Source: Cupriavidus sp. D384 (GTDB lineage: Bacteria > Pseudomonadota > Gammaproteobacteria > Burkholderiales > Burkholderiaceae). From it: DNA of 64,000 nucleotides. Positions 18,095 through 26,992 of this stretch are shown one piece after another. The position numbers and the translations under genes were made by a program. The DNA is taken from the NCBI RefSeq assembly GCF_001652915.1, contig NZ_BBQI01000132.1:62001-126000 (forward strand), written 5' to 3'. The notes beneath the pieces are model-generated. The model made no database searches. It was not told the DNA's origin and saw only the letters and a program-made list of their open reading frames with translations. The first letter of the stretch is position 1, and every line of letters starts with the position of its first letter.

Positions 18095-19726
18095 ATGAAT
18101 CTCGAGATTCCGCAGTCCCTGATTCACCCGCTACTTGCAATGGTCCAGGCCGAGTCTGCGCTGGCCCGGCAACTCAAGGCGCATGGCATCTGTCATGGCA
18201 GCATGTCAGTGTCGGCCGGTCTGTTTGACGCGCAGTCGCTGAATTCGCTCTACACGCTGAGCAAGGCGCAGAACGAACGCGAACTTCTCTTCCAGATGCT
18301 TGCGCTGGATAACATCTACAACGCGCCGCAGGCGCGCACCATTCCCAGCCTGGAATTGCTCGTGGCAGGGCTTGTCGCTTACCTGTCGCGCGACGTCATC
18401 GACGGCTGGCTGTATCAGCGCAGTCGCGATGGGGTGCTGCTGCCGTGGTTGGTCCAGCGCATTCGTCACGTGGAGCCCGAGCAGGGCATGCCCTACGTTG
18501 CCATCGACCTGTTGGCGAACACGATGCTGTCAGCGAATTCGGAGCTGACCGATCCCGCGCGGCGCAGGGCGGGCATGACGACTTCGATCGTCGTTACGCG
18601 TGACGAGATCGTCGACCGGACCATCCCGCAGCTTCTCGCCGACTTCGGCTTCTTCAAGGAATGCGCGGAATTCCGTCAGGAATACGAACGGCACGCGCAA
18701 CGCTTTGTGCGCTACCAGCGCAGCTTCGGCGCACAGTACATCGCCACGGGGGCCGCCTTCACTGCCGAAGGGAAGGGTACCGTAGCGCTGGCGCGTCTTG
18801 GCGACGGCGTGGCGGCTCGCTGCATCAACGACGAGGAGCGGCTCGAGCGCCGTTTCGAAGTGACATGCGACGCCGAGTTCTGGCGCAGAGCCGGCGTTGC
18901 CACCGGGTTTGAAAAATTGCCGCTACACGGCTACGTACACTTATTCCATCTGGAATGGCATCGGAACGTCTGGGTGCATGTACAACACCTGAGCGAATAC
19001 CGGTACCAGCCCGAACTGCGCGACAAGCTGGTGCTGCCGGACCACCACCGCGACCTGATCGACATTCTGACCTCGCACATGAACGTCCTGGTCCAGGATG
19101 TCGTGCCAGGCAAATCGGGCGGCACGACCATCCTCTGCCAGGGAGCGCCCGGCCTTGGTAAGACGTTGACTGCAGAGGTGTATGCGGAAATCGTCGGCAA
19201 GCCGCTTTACCGCGTGCATTCCGGACAGTTGGGCACGACCGCCGCATCGGTGGGCGCGAGCCTCATGGAGATACTGCGTCGGGCCATGCGCTGGAACGCG
19301 GTGCTGCTGCTGGATGAGGCCGATGTCTACATTCGCCGCCGCGGCAACGACCTGGAGCATAACGCTATCGTTGCGGAGTTCCTGCGCACGCTGGAGTATT
19401 TCAGCGGGCTGTTGTTCATGACCACTAACCGTACCGGCGACGTCGATGATGCGATCCTGTCGCGCTGCATTGCCACCATCCAGTACGAGACGCCGGGCAG
19501 GGAAGATGCGGCGCGGCTATGGCGCCTGCAGGCGGGCCAGTGCGGCGCGGCACTGGACGACGAACTGGTGAACATCTTGACCGCAGCCTACCCCAAAGCA
19601 AGCGGGCGCGACATCAAGGAGCTGATGAAACTCGCCACCCGCTACGGCAAGGCGAAGCAGACGCCGTTGTCCGAAGATGTGTTCAGGCTGTGCGCTCAGT
19701 TTCGCGCGATTGGCTCAATCGGATGA
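18095..19726 (+). CDS. AAA+ family ATPase with long unrecognised N-terminal region
   Basis: 543 residues from the ATG at 18095, which has CGGAG ten bases upstream. The C-terminal ~220 residues are an AAA+ module: Walker A GAPGLGKT near residue 350, Walker B LLLDEADVYI near 405, sensor-1 region MTTNRTGDVDDAILSR, and a helical C-terminal part (SGRDIKELMKLA). The first ~330 residues match nothing I recognise and have no membrane segment. The closest AAA+ flavour is that of stand-alone ATPases in which a specific N-domain binds substrate. A remodelling or chaperone-like role is likely, but the target is unknown. Confidence 0.75.
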   Translation: MNLEIPQSLIHPLLAMVQAESALARQLKAHGICHGSMSVSAGLFDAQSLNSLYTLSKAQNERELLFQMLALDNIYNAPQARTIPSLELLVAGLVAYLSRDVIDGWLYQRSRDGVLLPWLVQRIRHVEPEQGMPYVAIDLLANTMLSANSELTDPARRRAGMTTSIVVTRDEIVDRTIPQLLADFGFFKECAEFRQEYERHAQRFVRYQRSFGAQYIATGAAFTAEGKGTVALARLGDGVAARCINDEERLERRFEVTCDAEFWRRAGVATGFEKLPLHGYVHLFHLEWHRNVWVHVQHLSEYRYQPELRDKLVLPDHHRDLIDILTSHMNVLVQDVVPGKSGGTTILCQGAPGLGKTLTAEVYAEIVGKPLYRVHSGQLGTTAASVGASLMEILRRAMRWNAVLLLDEADVYIRRRGNDLEHNAIVAEFLRTLEYFSGLLFMTTNRTGDVDDAILSRCIATIQYETPGREDAARLWRLQAGQCGAALDDELVNILTAAYPKASGRDIKELMKLATRYGKAKQTPLSEDVFRLCAQFRAIGSIG

Positions 19727-20025
19727 CAGGGCACCTGCAGCGGCTTCACAGAGCTGCAGCCCTGCGATGCGCACACGGACTTGCCGCGCAGGTCTTACGC
19801 GTCGTATGTATGTGATGCGAAACGGGCGTGGTGTCCATCGTTATCGGCAATCGGTCGTTCCGGGGGGGCACTTCAAGCAGAATGGACTTTGGTCCAATGG
19901 ACGAATCTGCCGCATGAGGACAGATTGAGGCCGCATGCCCGTGCTCCCGGCGTGATCGATCGGATGCCGTAGCAATACAACCGTCCTCCGAGCGCTGATC
20001 TTGATGTATATGAAGGATGGCAATC

Positions 20026-21240
20026 ATGGAACTGCTGCTCCAGGCAGTGCTATTCCTCGCATCGGCCCTCATCGCGGTGCCCATTTCGATACGCCTTGGA
20101 TTCGGCTCCGTACTCGGCTATCTGGTCGCAGGGATGGTGATCGGCCCCTCCGCCTTTGGCCTCTTTACCGACGTCGACGCGGTACTCCACATCTCTGAAC
20201 TGGGCATCATGCTGATGATGTTTATCATCGGCATCGAGATGGATATTCGAAAGCTCTGGGAGCTGAGGCATTCCATTTTTGGTTATGGAGGGGCCCAGGT
20301 TGTTCTGTGTGCGGCGTTGCTGGCCTTGGCATTCATGGCCTTTGGGTTGAACTGGCGCGTAGGGGTGGCAGCGGGCTTTGCGCTTTCCCTGTCTTCGACG
20401 GCCATGGTGATCGCGATTCTTGAGCAGCGTGGCTTGATGGACAAGCCGGTAGGCCGTACGAGCTTTGGCATCCTCCTGTTTCAGGACATGGCGGCCATCC
20501 CGATGATTGCGCTCCTGCCACTGCTTTCACCCGCCCCCACCAGCACCGACACGGATTCGGGGTGGATTGCGGCGCTGGTGGCGATGGGTATGCTGGCGGC
20601 GGTTGTGTTTGGAGGAAGCGTCCTTCTTCGGTATATCTTGCCAATCATCAAACGTAGCGGCACCCGGGACATGGTCACGGTATTCGCCCTGCTCTGGGTG
20701 ATTGGGATCGCACTGCTCATGCACAGCGTGCACCTGTCGATGTCCCTTGGTGCGTTCGTGGCCGGTGTACTGCTGGCAGGATCCGATTGCCGGCAGGAGA
20801 TAGAGGCAGACATCGGACCAATCAAGGGTGTGCTGCTCGGCCTGTTCTTTATGGCTGTGGGAATGTCCATCGAGTTTGACGTATTGGCGAGGAAGCCGTT
20901 GCTGGTAGCGGTGCTTCTCCTGGTTCTGCTGGGCGCAAAAATATCCGGCCTGATTGTTCTCGCAAAGCGGTTTCAGTTGCCATCAGCCGATCGTCTCTAC
21001 TTTGCCGTCCTCCTGTCCCAGGGCGGAGAGTTTGCGTTCGTCGTCATGGCCGTGGCGGAGTCGGCGCGCCTGCTGAACGCGGAGCAAGCCTCCATTGTGA
21101 CTGCCGTGGTGGCGCTATCGATGGCCGCCACCCCACTATTGTTGATGGTGGTTCGCTGGCTTCCTGGAACCTATCAAAAGGAAGGCCGCTCACCCGCGGC
21201 GAGCAGCCAGGGCAACGCCCCCGACGTGGATGTGCATTGA
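20026..21240 (+). CDS. CPA2-family cation/proton antiporter (KefB-like membrane domain)
   Basis: 404 residues from the ATG at 20026, eight bases after AAGGA. About 12 hydrophobic segments cover nearly the whole protein. Family motifs are visible: GFGSVLGYLVAGMVIGP, ELGIMLMMFIIGIEMD, SLSSTAMVIAILEQ, GILLFQDMAAIPMIALLP, and the C-terminal LLSQGGEFAFVV. It resembles KefB/KefC and RosB-type antiporters but lacks the cytosolic TrkA-N (RCK) domain that gates Kef channels. It probably exchanges K+ or Na+ for H+ at the inner membrane. A 299-bp gap without features separates it from the ATPase gene upstream. Confidence 0.85.
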   Translation: MELLLQAVLFLASALIAVPISIRLGFGSVLGYLVAGMVIGPSAFGLFTDVDAVLHISELGIMLMMFIIGIEMDIRKLWELRHSIFGYGGAQVVLCAALLALAFMAFGLNWRVGVAAGFALSLSSTAMVIAILEQRGLMDKPVGRTSFGILLFQDMAAIPMIALLPLLSPAPTSTDTDSGWIAALVAMGMLAAVVFGGSVLLRYILPIIKRSGTRDMVTVFALLWVIGIALLMHSVHLSMSLGAFVAGVLLAGSDCRQEIEADIGPIKGVLLGLFFMAVGMSIEFDVLARKPLLVAVLLLVLLGAKISGLIVLAKRFQLPSADRLYFAVLLSQGGEFAFVVMAVAESARLLNAEQASIVTAVVALSMAATPLLLMVVRWLPGTYQKEGRSPAASSQGNAPDVDVH

Positions 21241-21388
21241 CGCTGCTGCTCAGGCGAACATCAGAGTGCCATGGCGGTTCGTCGAATCGTTCGAAAGCCA
21301 GACATGCTAACGAAGTCGTCGGCCACTCGTCTCAATGGCAGTTGCTTCGCGCATTCGAGAAGGGTAGATGAGCGGAAGGCACCCAGTC

Positions 21389-21772
21389 TCACATCACGGA
21401 TGCCGGTTCGGTGGCATCTGAATGCTCGTCTCGTGCAAACCTTCTATTAATGCGGCTGCTCGTCCCGACGGCGGATTTGAGCGGCTCGATTTTCCATACC
21501 GACAAAAGCGCATCGAATTCGTCTTCCATCGGCGACAAGCCACGCAGAAACGCTTCAGGCGGACCGCCCAGTACATGTATGGACAATGTATATCCGGATT
21601 TATGGACATTCTGAAGCATCCCTGCACCGGCTAGTACCTTTCGGGCTCTTCCGAAATCGTGGTTGGATAGCAAGTCTCTTTCAACGATTTCCTTGCGGGT
21701 GAGGCACTCTCCGCCTCTAAGCAAGGCATACAGCGTTTCTGCGCACTCATGATCAGATTTGGTGGACCTCAA
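21389..21772 (-). CDS. Hypothetical protein, possible winged-helix fold
   Basis: A 127-residue protein that I do not recognise. The N-terminal part (CAETLYALLRGGECLTRKEIVERDLLSNHDFGRARKVL, split here as two helices and a turn) has the pattern of a helix-turn-helix or winged helix that selects targets. The C-terminal third is polar and may be disordered. No membrane segment or signal peptide is present. It stands alone between the antiporter and the FixJ-like regulator, both more than 140 bp away. Its frame has protein-like composition, better than the overlapping frames on the other strand. Confidence 0.5.
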   Translation of the reverse strand: MRSTKSDHECAETLYALLRGGECLTRKEIVERDLLSNHDFGRARKVLAGAGMLQNVHKSGYTLSIHVLGGPPEAFLRGLSPMEDEFDALLSVWKIEPLKSAVGTSSRINRRFARDEHSDATEPASVM

Positions 21773-21999
21773 AGCGGCTCCTTGGCAGGCATGACGAATC
21801 AGTACTATGAGAGTTGGGGACGTCGGAAAAAATCGCCCTTCGGCAGGACAAGCCGTGGTGCACGTGTCGTAGCGTGCAAGCTCTTATCCTCGATTCGATG
21901 AATCGGGATGGCGTCGATCACGATGATCCGTTTTTTTTTGAAAGGTGCGCCGAAAAATGGGGGCGTGTTCACCAACGGGTGACAGAGAAGGCCTGCCCG

Positions 22000-22665
22000 T
22001 CAATTTAGTGAACCAGCCTCCAGGATGCTGCGGGCACTCGCATTCCGACCTGTCGCGGGCGGAATGTATGTCATCCCCAGCTTATCGGCGCAGCGCACAA
22101 GTTCTGCGAGCGAGTCGATCTCGAGCTTGTCCATGATGTGGGCGCGATGGACCTTCACGGTTTTCTCAACGATGCCGAGGAAGTTGGCGACCTCCTTATT
22201 TCGGAGTCCGGTCGTTACCATCGCCATTACCTCTCGCTCGCGATTTGTCAGCCGTTGAACCTTAGCATCGAGTGCCGCCTTGATGGTCCATTCCTTGCCG
22301 CGTTGCGCGGCCAGCTCCAGCGCACGATTTACCGCCGTGATGAGGCGGTCCTCGGCCAATGGTTTCTCAAGAAGGTCAACGGCGCCCGCCATCATCGTCT
22401 CAACCGTTTGCTTCACATCTGCACAGCCGGTCAACATGATGAAGGGCACATGCGGTGGCAATCGCTTCAGCAAATCATGACCACTGATGCCAGGCAGGAT
22501 CAGTTCGGCTACCACGCAGGCGGGGCCGCGGATGTCTTCCAGGGCAACCTGACACTCTTCGGCCGAGCCGAACGCCCTTGATGCAAATCCTTTTGCAAGC
22601 AGCAGCCGCCCTAAGGCCTTGCGGATGCTTTCATCGTCGTCCACAACAATCACGGTCCCGGTCAT
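22000..22665 (-). CDS. FixJ-type response regulator with Asp-to-Glu at the phosphorylation site
   Basis: 221 residues: a receiver (about 3-120) and a LuxR-type DNA-binding domain (about 140-205; LTNREREVMAMVTTGLRNKEV). The acidic patch (VVDDDESIRK), the Thr in IMLTGCAD and the Lys in LLEKPLAEDR are intact. However, the phospho-acceptor position, normally Asp54 in the FixJ family, reads VVAELILPG: codon GAA, Glu54. Glu at this site often mimics the phosphorylated state, so the protein may be constitutively active and kinase-independent. No kinase gene is adjacent. The ribosome-binding site GAGGG precedes the ATG at 22665. Target genes are unknown. Confidence 0.85.
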   Translation of the reverse strand: MTGTVIVVDDDESIRKALGRLLLAKGFASRAFGSAEECQVALEDIRGPACVVAELILPGISGHDLLKRLPPHVPFIMLTGCADVKQTVETMMAGAVDLLEKPLAEDRLITAVNRALELAAQRGKEWTIKAALDAKVQRLTNREREVMAMVTTGLRNKEVANFLGIVEKTVKVHRAHIMDKLEIDSLAELVRCADKLGMTYIPPATGRNASARSILEAGSLN

Positions 22666-22913
22666 CGCGCTTACCCTCTTGGAAATTGGGGTTGACTCCT
22701 GGGCACATTACCGAGTGCCGTCTACGTCCACAACCGTCTTCAGATGAAGCAAAAAAGTTTCATCACGACTTGTGAAATATCTTTCGACTAGCGGACATTG
22801 TGCGGACTGGAAGCGCCGCTCTATTGTTGCGCGCGCAATGGTCCGTGCCCTTGCTTGTATGGGAGGCAGGTATCGACCATCCTCAAGTTGACTGAACAAC
22901 AAGAGGAGCAATG

Positions 22914-23474
22914 ATGTCCACCCCATTGGTCTGGCACTACACCGTGGGCACGCACCTGCCAGCCATCACCCAAACCAGGAAACTTTTGCCCACGAGCGCG
23001 CCGTATGCCAACACCGGCTGCCCGATCCTGTGGTTTTCGAAGGCCCAGACGTGGGAGCCGGCGGCCGCTACCCTGTCGTGGAAGCGCAGTGCCGGGAAGG
23101 TTTTCCTGCCGACGCAGCGCGAGTCCAGACAGCAAGGCCTGTATCGTTTCGGTCTCCCCGCGGGCGACCAGCGGCTGGCGCCGTGGCCGACGATCACCAG
23201 CCTGGCCAGGATGGCGATCCCCGAGTCCATCGCCCTGGTGTCCCGGGCGCTCCAGGTCGGAGCCAGCCCCACGGACTGGATGGGCACGCTCGAGATGATC
23301 CCCGTTTCCGAGTTGACGTTTCAGCAATGGGATGGCGAAGCGTGGCAGGAGGCGGAACTGCTGACTTGCGCCGAACAGGAGGCCAGCCGGGTACCCGCGC
23401 CCGCCAGCCAGGCATCGGAGTCTAGCCGCCGCTTCTACATCCACAACTACGGGGCGAGTCACGACCTGCACTGA
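22914..23474 (+). CDS. Hypothetical protein
   Basis: 186 residues from the second of two adjacent ATGs, chosen because AGGAG lies five bases upstream of it. It starts with a compact motif, PLVWHYTVGTHLPAI, followed by a PILWFS segment. This opening is loosely like that of small ADP-ribosyltransferase-fold proteins (His-Tyr-Thr), but no catalytic set can be assigned and the likeness may be chance. There is no signal peptide or membrane segment. The C-terminal 30 residues look disordered. A 16-bp tandem duplication covers its stop codon. It is on the same strand as the ABC transporter that follows after 233 bp. Confidence 0.55.
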   Translation: MSTPLVWHYTVGTHLPAITQTRKLLPTSAPYANTGCPILWFSKAQTWEPAAATLSWKRSAGKVFLPTQRESRQQGLYRFGLPAGDQRLAPWPTITSLARMAIPESIALVSRALQVGASPTDWMGTLEMIPVSELTFQQWDGEAWQEAELLTCAEQEASRVPAPASQASESSRRFYIHNYGASHDLH

Positions 23475-23494
23475 GAAGGACCTGCACTGAGAAG
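23463..23494 (+). repeat. 16-bp perfect tandem duplication over a stop codon
   Basis: GACCTGCACTGAGAAG occurs twice in a row (23463-23478, 23479-23494). The first copy contains the TGA that ends the preceding gene. This is a simple slippage-type duplication; it does not change the reading frame of that gene. Confidence 0.9.
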
Positions 23495-23707
23495 GACGCT
23501 CATGAGCATCAAGTCGGCATGCGCCAAGGTCTGCAGGTTCGGATGAGGCCTGACGGCGTACGCGGCGCCGGGCCGAGGAATGCTGCAACCGGCCCGCGGG
23601 AAGCGCAATGCATGCGTTCCTTTCCTTGGCATGCGAAATGCATACACCGGCTGCCAGAAGCCTGTGCCCCGCGAATAAGCCCTCCGGCACAGGCCTTGTC
23701 GAACGAA

Positions 23708-25420
23708 ATGGTCATGTCTACGCGCGATGGCAATCTGTGGAAGCGCTTTCTGAGCATCGCCAAGCCATACTGGCTGTCACAGGAGAAATGGAAGGCTTGG
23801 GCGCTGCTGGCGGTATTGGTGTGCCTGCTGTTGGGACAGACCTGGACGAATGTGCTCTTTAACAGGCAAACGGGTGAATTTGCCTCGGCGCTTGCTGCCA
23901 AGGACGCAGACCGATTCTGGTACGCCATCAGGATATTCGTCTATGTGCTGTTTGCGGCCGTACCCGTCTACGCCTTTTACTACTACACGCGCAACAAGCT
24001 GTTCATCCAGTGGCGATCGTGGATGACGCACCACTATCTGGACAAGTACTTCGGCGGTTGCGCCTTCTATACGCTGAATGCGGATACGGCTATCGATAAC
24101 CCCGACCAGCGCATTTCAGAAGACATCAGCACCTTCACTCAGCAATCGTTGTACTTTTTGCTCCTGATCCTCGGCGCGCTGCTGCAGCTGGTTGGGTTCA
24201 GCAGGGTACTGTGGTCGATTTCCCGAGAATTGGTGGTGTTCCTCGTGCTCTATGCCATCTGTGGCACGGTGGTCTCAGTGCTGTGCTTTGGCAAGGTGCT
24301 GATCGGGCTGAACTTCTACCAGCTCAAGCGCGAAGCGGACTTCCGCTTCAGCCTGATCCGGGTGCGCGAGCATGCCGAGTCAATTACGTTTCATCGTGGC
24401 GAGCGCCATGAATCCGATCACGTGCGTGGGCGATTCCAGCACGTGTTCGCCAACTTCAACCGGTTGATCCGCTGGCAGTTGAATCTCTACTTTTTCCAGT
24501 ATGCCTATTCGTTCCTGACGCTGATGCTGCCCAGCGTAATCGTCGCCAATCGCGTACTGGATGGCGAACTCGAAGTTGGCAGCGCGATACAGGCTGCGGG
24601 TGCGTTCGCGGCAGTGCTGGCTGCACTCACCGTCATCGTCGAGAACTTCGAAAGCCTTAGCCGCTTCCTGGCGGGCCTTGACCGGCTTACCACTTTCGCC
24701 TCTTCGCTGGGATCCGCGCGCATGGTTCGCCGCAAACCTGGAAGTCAGATCGAGCAACGGCGGGGCAACACGCTGTCACTGGAACATCTGACTCTCCATA
24801 CGCCCGACTACCAGCGTACCCTGCTCAACGACCTTACCGTGACAGTGGCGCACGGCGAAAACCTGCTGATCGTGGGGCCCAGTGGGGGTGGAAAGAGTTC
24901 GATGCTGCGGGCCATTAGCGGCCTGTGGAATTGCGGCAGTGGCCGGATCGTACGCCCTGAGGCGGCGCAGATACTGATCCTGCCGCAGCATCCCTATATG
25001 GCGGTCGGCAACCTTCGCTGTCAGTTGCTTTATCCCAATTGCGAAGGGCGCCACGTACCGGATGGCGAGCTGCTGAAGCTGCTCGATACGGTTAACTTGC
25101 CCGACATGGTGGAACGCTTCGGCGGACTGGATGCAGAACTGGACTGGGACAAGGTCCTGTCGCTCGGCGAGCAGCAACGCCTGGCATTCGCGCGCCTGCT
25201 GCTGGCTCGTCCGCGTTACGCCCTGCTTGACGAAGCGACCAGCGCACTGGACATCGGCAATGAGACCGGACTCTACAGCCAGTTGCTCTCTGGCCCGACC
25301 ACACTGGTCAGCGTCAGTCATCGCCCCACCGTGCTGCAGTATCACTCCCAGGTGCTGGAGTTGCGCGGCAATGGCGACTGGGAACTCCACCCCACGCACG
25401 ACTACCGATTTGCCTCTTAG
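23708..25420 (+). CDS. Fused ABC transporter, permease plus ATPase (YddA/SbmA-BacA-like)
   Basis: About 570 residues from ATG 23708 (ATG 23714 is equally possible; neither has a clear ribosome-binding site). The first ~330 residues form a six-segment membrane domain of the SbmA/BacA-like type (KWKAWALLAVLVCLLLGQTW, NPDQRISEDI, LIRVREHAESITFHRGE). An ATPase follows: Walker A GPSGGGKSS near residue 390, signature LSLGEQQRLAFARLLL near 485, Walker B YALLDEATSALD. Proteins of this shape are half-transporters that dimerise in the inner membrane; relatives move peptides, cobalamin or very long-chain acyl-CoA. The substrate here is unknown. Confidence 0.85.
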   Translation: MVMSTRDGNLWKRFLSIAKPYWLSQEKWKAWALLAVLVCLLLGQTWTNVLFNRQTGEFASALAAKDADRFWYAIRIFVYVLFAAVPVYAFYYYTRNKLFIQWRSWMTHHYLDKYFGGCAFYTLNADTAIDNPDQRISEDISTFTQQSLYFLLLILGALLQLVGFSRVLWSISRELVVFLVLYAICGTVVSVLCFGKVLIGLNFYQLKREADFRFSLIRVREHAESITFHRGERHESDHVRGRFQHVFANFNRLIRWQLNLYFFQYAYSFLTLMLPSVIVANRVLDGELEVGSAIQAAGAFAAVLAALTVIVENFESLSRFLAGLDRLTTFASSLGSARMVRRKPGSQIEQRRGNTLSLEHLTLHTPDYQRTLLNDLTVTVAHGENLLIVGPSGGGKSSMLRAISGLWNCGSGRIVRPEAAQILILPQHPYMAVGNLRCQLLYPNCEGRHVPDGELLKLLDTVNLPDMVERFGGLDAELDWDKVLSLGEQQRLAFARLLLARPRYALLDEATSALDIGNETGLYSQLLSGPTTLVSVSHRPTVLQYHSQVLELRGNGDWELHPTHDYRFAS

Positions 25421-25764
25421 CCGTCGTCCAAGCTGGGGCGCCGGACGGTGACCCGGACGCGACGCGCCCGAGCGGTCAGCTCCGCTCAGATTGACCCAGT
25501 GGGTGGAGGAACAGCCCGCTCGCCGTTTCCCTGACTTCCTTTTGGTAGCCCGGCGGCCCGGCGTCGGTTGCGAGATTGCGCTCCGCCTCGATCAATCGGT
25601 TCGGGAAAACCATTATTTGACTGGGTATCAAAAAATCCGTACCTTTAATTGTGTGGATGTCAATTAATGTGGCGCCGTAGTGCATGCCCCCATGCCAGGC
25701 GCACAAGGACAGCACATCGCTGGTTGTTTCAGGCCGCGATCGAAGACAAAACTACGGAGGAGCA
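25421..25764. other. Intergenic upstream of the first island porin
   Basis: 344 bp. It carries one copy of the island operator (25613-25635) and the ribosome-binding site GGAGGAG before the porin ATG. No other gene is supported. It marks the left boundary of the catabolic island. Confidence 0.6.
25613..25635. promoter_or_regulatory. Island operator copy A (TTATTTGA-N7-TCAAAAAA)
   Basis: The left arm TTATTTGA matches the consensus exactly; the right arm differs from TCAAATAA at one base. It lies 130 bp before the porin start at 25765. See copies at 26928, 35526 and 35559. Confidence 0.65.
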
Positions 25765-26823
25765 ATGAAACGAAGCCTGGCCATCGCCGGTGCGCTGCTG
25801 GCAACCGGTGCGACCGCGCACGCCCAATCGTCTGTCACGCTGTACGGCGTTGCAGACGCTGGTATCGAATATCTGAATCACGTACCAAATGCCGCCAAGC
25901 AGTCGTCGAGCCTCGTGCGCATGACGTCCGGCAACATCGCCGGCAGCCGTTGGGGCTTGCGTGGCGTGGAAGACCTGGGTGGGGGGCTGAAGGGCGTGTT
26001 CCTGCTCGAAGGCGGCATGGTGCTCGATTCCGGCTCGGCCGCACAAGGCGGGAGGTTGTTCGGTCGCCGCGCCTATGTCGGCCTGGACACCCCATACGGG
26101 CAGGTCACGATGGGACGTCACCACAATCTGACGTTCGACCTGATCATCGGTTTCGATCCGATGTACTTTGCACCCAAGTATTCGTCGTATTCGCATGACA
26201 CCTGGCTGGCAGGGCGTACGGACAACGCGGTGAAGTACACCGGAAAGTTCGGTGCGCTGACGGCTTCAGCGCTGTACAGCTTCGGTGTCGACTCGACGAT
26301 TGCGAATGGCAGCGAAGTCCCTGGCAACAGCCGCGTGGGCCGGGAAATGAGCGCGGGCTTTTCCTACGACATGGGCAAGTTCCGGCTTGCCGGTGTCTTT
26401 GACCAGCTCAATGGCACCTCCGCTGCCACTGCGGGGCGGACCGAACGTCGCTACGTGGCATCGGCAGCGGCCGATTTCGGGCCGGTTTCCGCCTACTTTG
26501 GTTATCGGCGGCTGGTCAGCCAGATCCTGGCATCGATGACGCGCACGGACCTGTTCTGGGCGGGCGCCACCTACAACTTCAGTCAGGCGTTTGCGTTGAC
26601 TGGCGCGGTGTACAAGACCAATGACCGGACCTCGGCGAAGGACCCGATGTCGTTGGTGATGTCTGCCGATTACCGGTTCTCGAAACGCACGGACGCTTAC
26701 CTGACGGCCTCGTACACCATGAACAAGGGCGGCTCGGCGTTGGGTGCCAATGGGTATGACGGCACCGTGATTGCCGGTGCCAATCAGTTTGGCGCCGTCG
26801 TTGGCCTGCGGCACAACTTCTGA
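25765..26823 (+). CDS. Trimeric outer-membrane porin, first copy in the island
   Basis: 352 residues from the ATG at 25765 (GGAGGAG upstream). A cleavable signal peptide (MKRSLAIAGALLATGATAHA) is followed by QSSVTLYGVADAGIEYLNH, the standard opening of Burkholderiales general porins. Other family marks are SRWGLRGVEDLGGGLKGVF, LFGRRAYVGLDTPYGQVTMGR and the C-terminal Phe of GLRHNF. It should form a 16-strand outer-membrane barrel. It is preceded by an island operator and followed by a strong terminator, so it is a single-gene unit. Expression with the catabolic genes suggests uptake of the aromatic substrate. Confidence 0.92.
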   Translation: MKRSLAIAGALLATGATAHAQSSVTLYGVADAGIEYLNHVPNAAKQSSSLVRMTSGNIAGSRWGLRGVEDLGGGLKGVFLLEGGMVLDSGSAAQGGRLFGRRAYVGLDTPYGQVTMGRHHNLTFDLIIGFDPMYFAPKYSSYSHDTWLAGRTDNAVKYTGKFGALTASALYSFGVDSTIANGSEVPGNSRVGREMSAGFSYDMGKFRLAGVFDQLNGTSAATAGRTERRYVASAAADFGPVSAYFGYRRLVSQILASMTRTDLFWAGATYNFSQAFALTGAVYKTNDRTSAKDPMSLVMSADYRFSKRTDAYLTASYTMNKGGSALGANGYDGTVIAGANQFGAVVGLRHNF

Positions 26824-26863
26824 CCGTTGTCGACTGGACGCGCCGGCGGGGTCGCGTCTTGCG

Positions 26864-26894
26864 GGTGTGCCGCCTTCGCGGCACACCTTTTTTT
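26864..26894 (+). terminator. Intrinsic terminator after the first porin
   Basis: GGTGTGCCGC (26864-26873) pairs perfectly with GCGGCACACC (26878-26887) around CTTC, followed by seven T (26888-26894). It lies 41 bp after the porin stop and separates it from the next operon. Confidence 0.92.
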
Positions 26895-26927
26895 CCGCGA
26901 ATGTGCAGCACGCATTGCGATCCGGAA

Positions 26928-26950
26928 TTATTTGACAGTATCTCAAATAA
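26928..26950. promoter_or_regulatory. Island operator copy B (perfect TTATTTGA-N7-TCAAATAA)
   Basis: Both 8-bp arms are perfect inverse complements, with the 7-nt spacer CAGTATC. The site ends 42 bp before the GTG start of the catabolic operon, a typical repressor position. The likely ligand-responsive protein is the TetR regulator at 34666-35472. Confidence 0.8.
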
Positions 26951-26992
26951 ACACTAGATTATTGAGACGGTCGCATTTACGAAGGAGACAGC

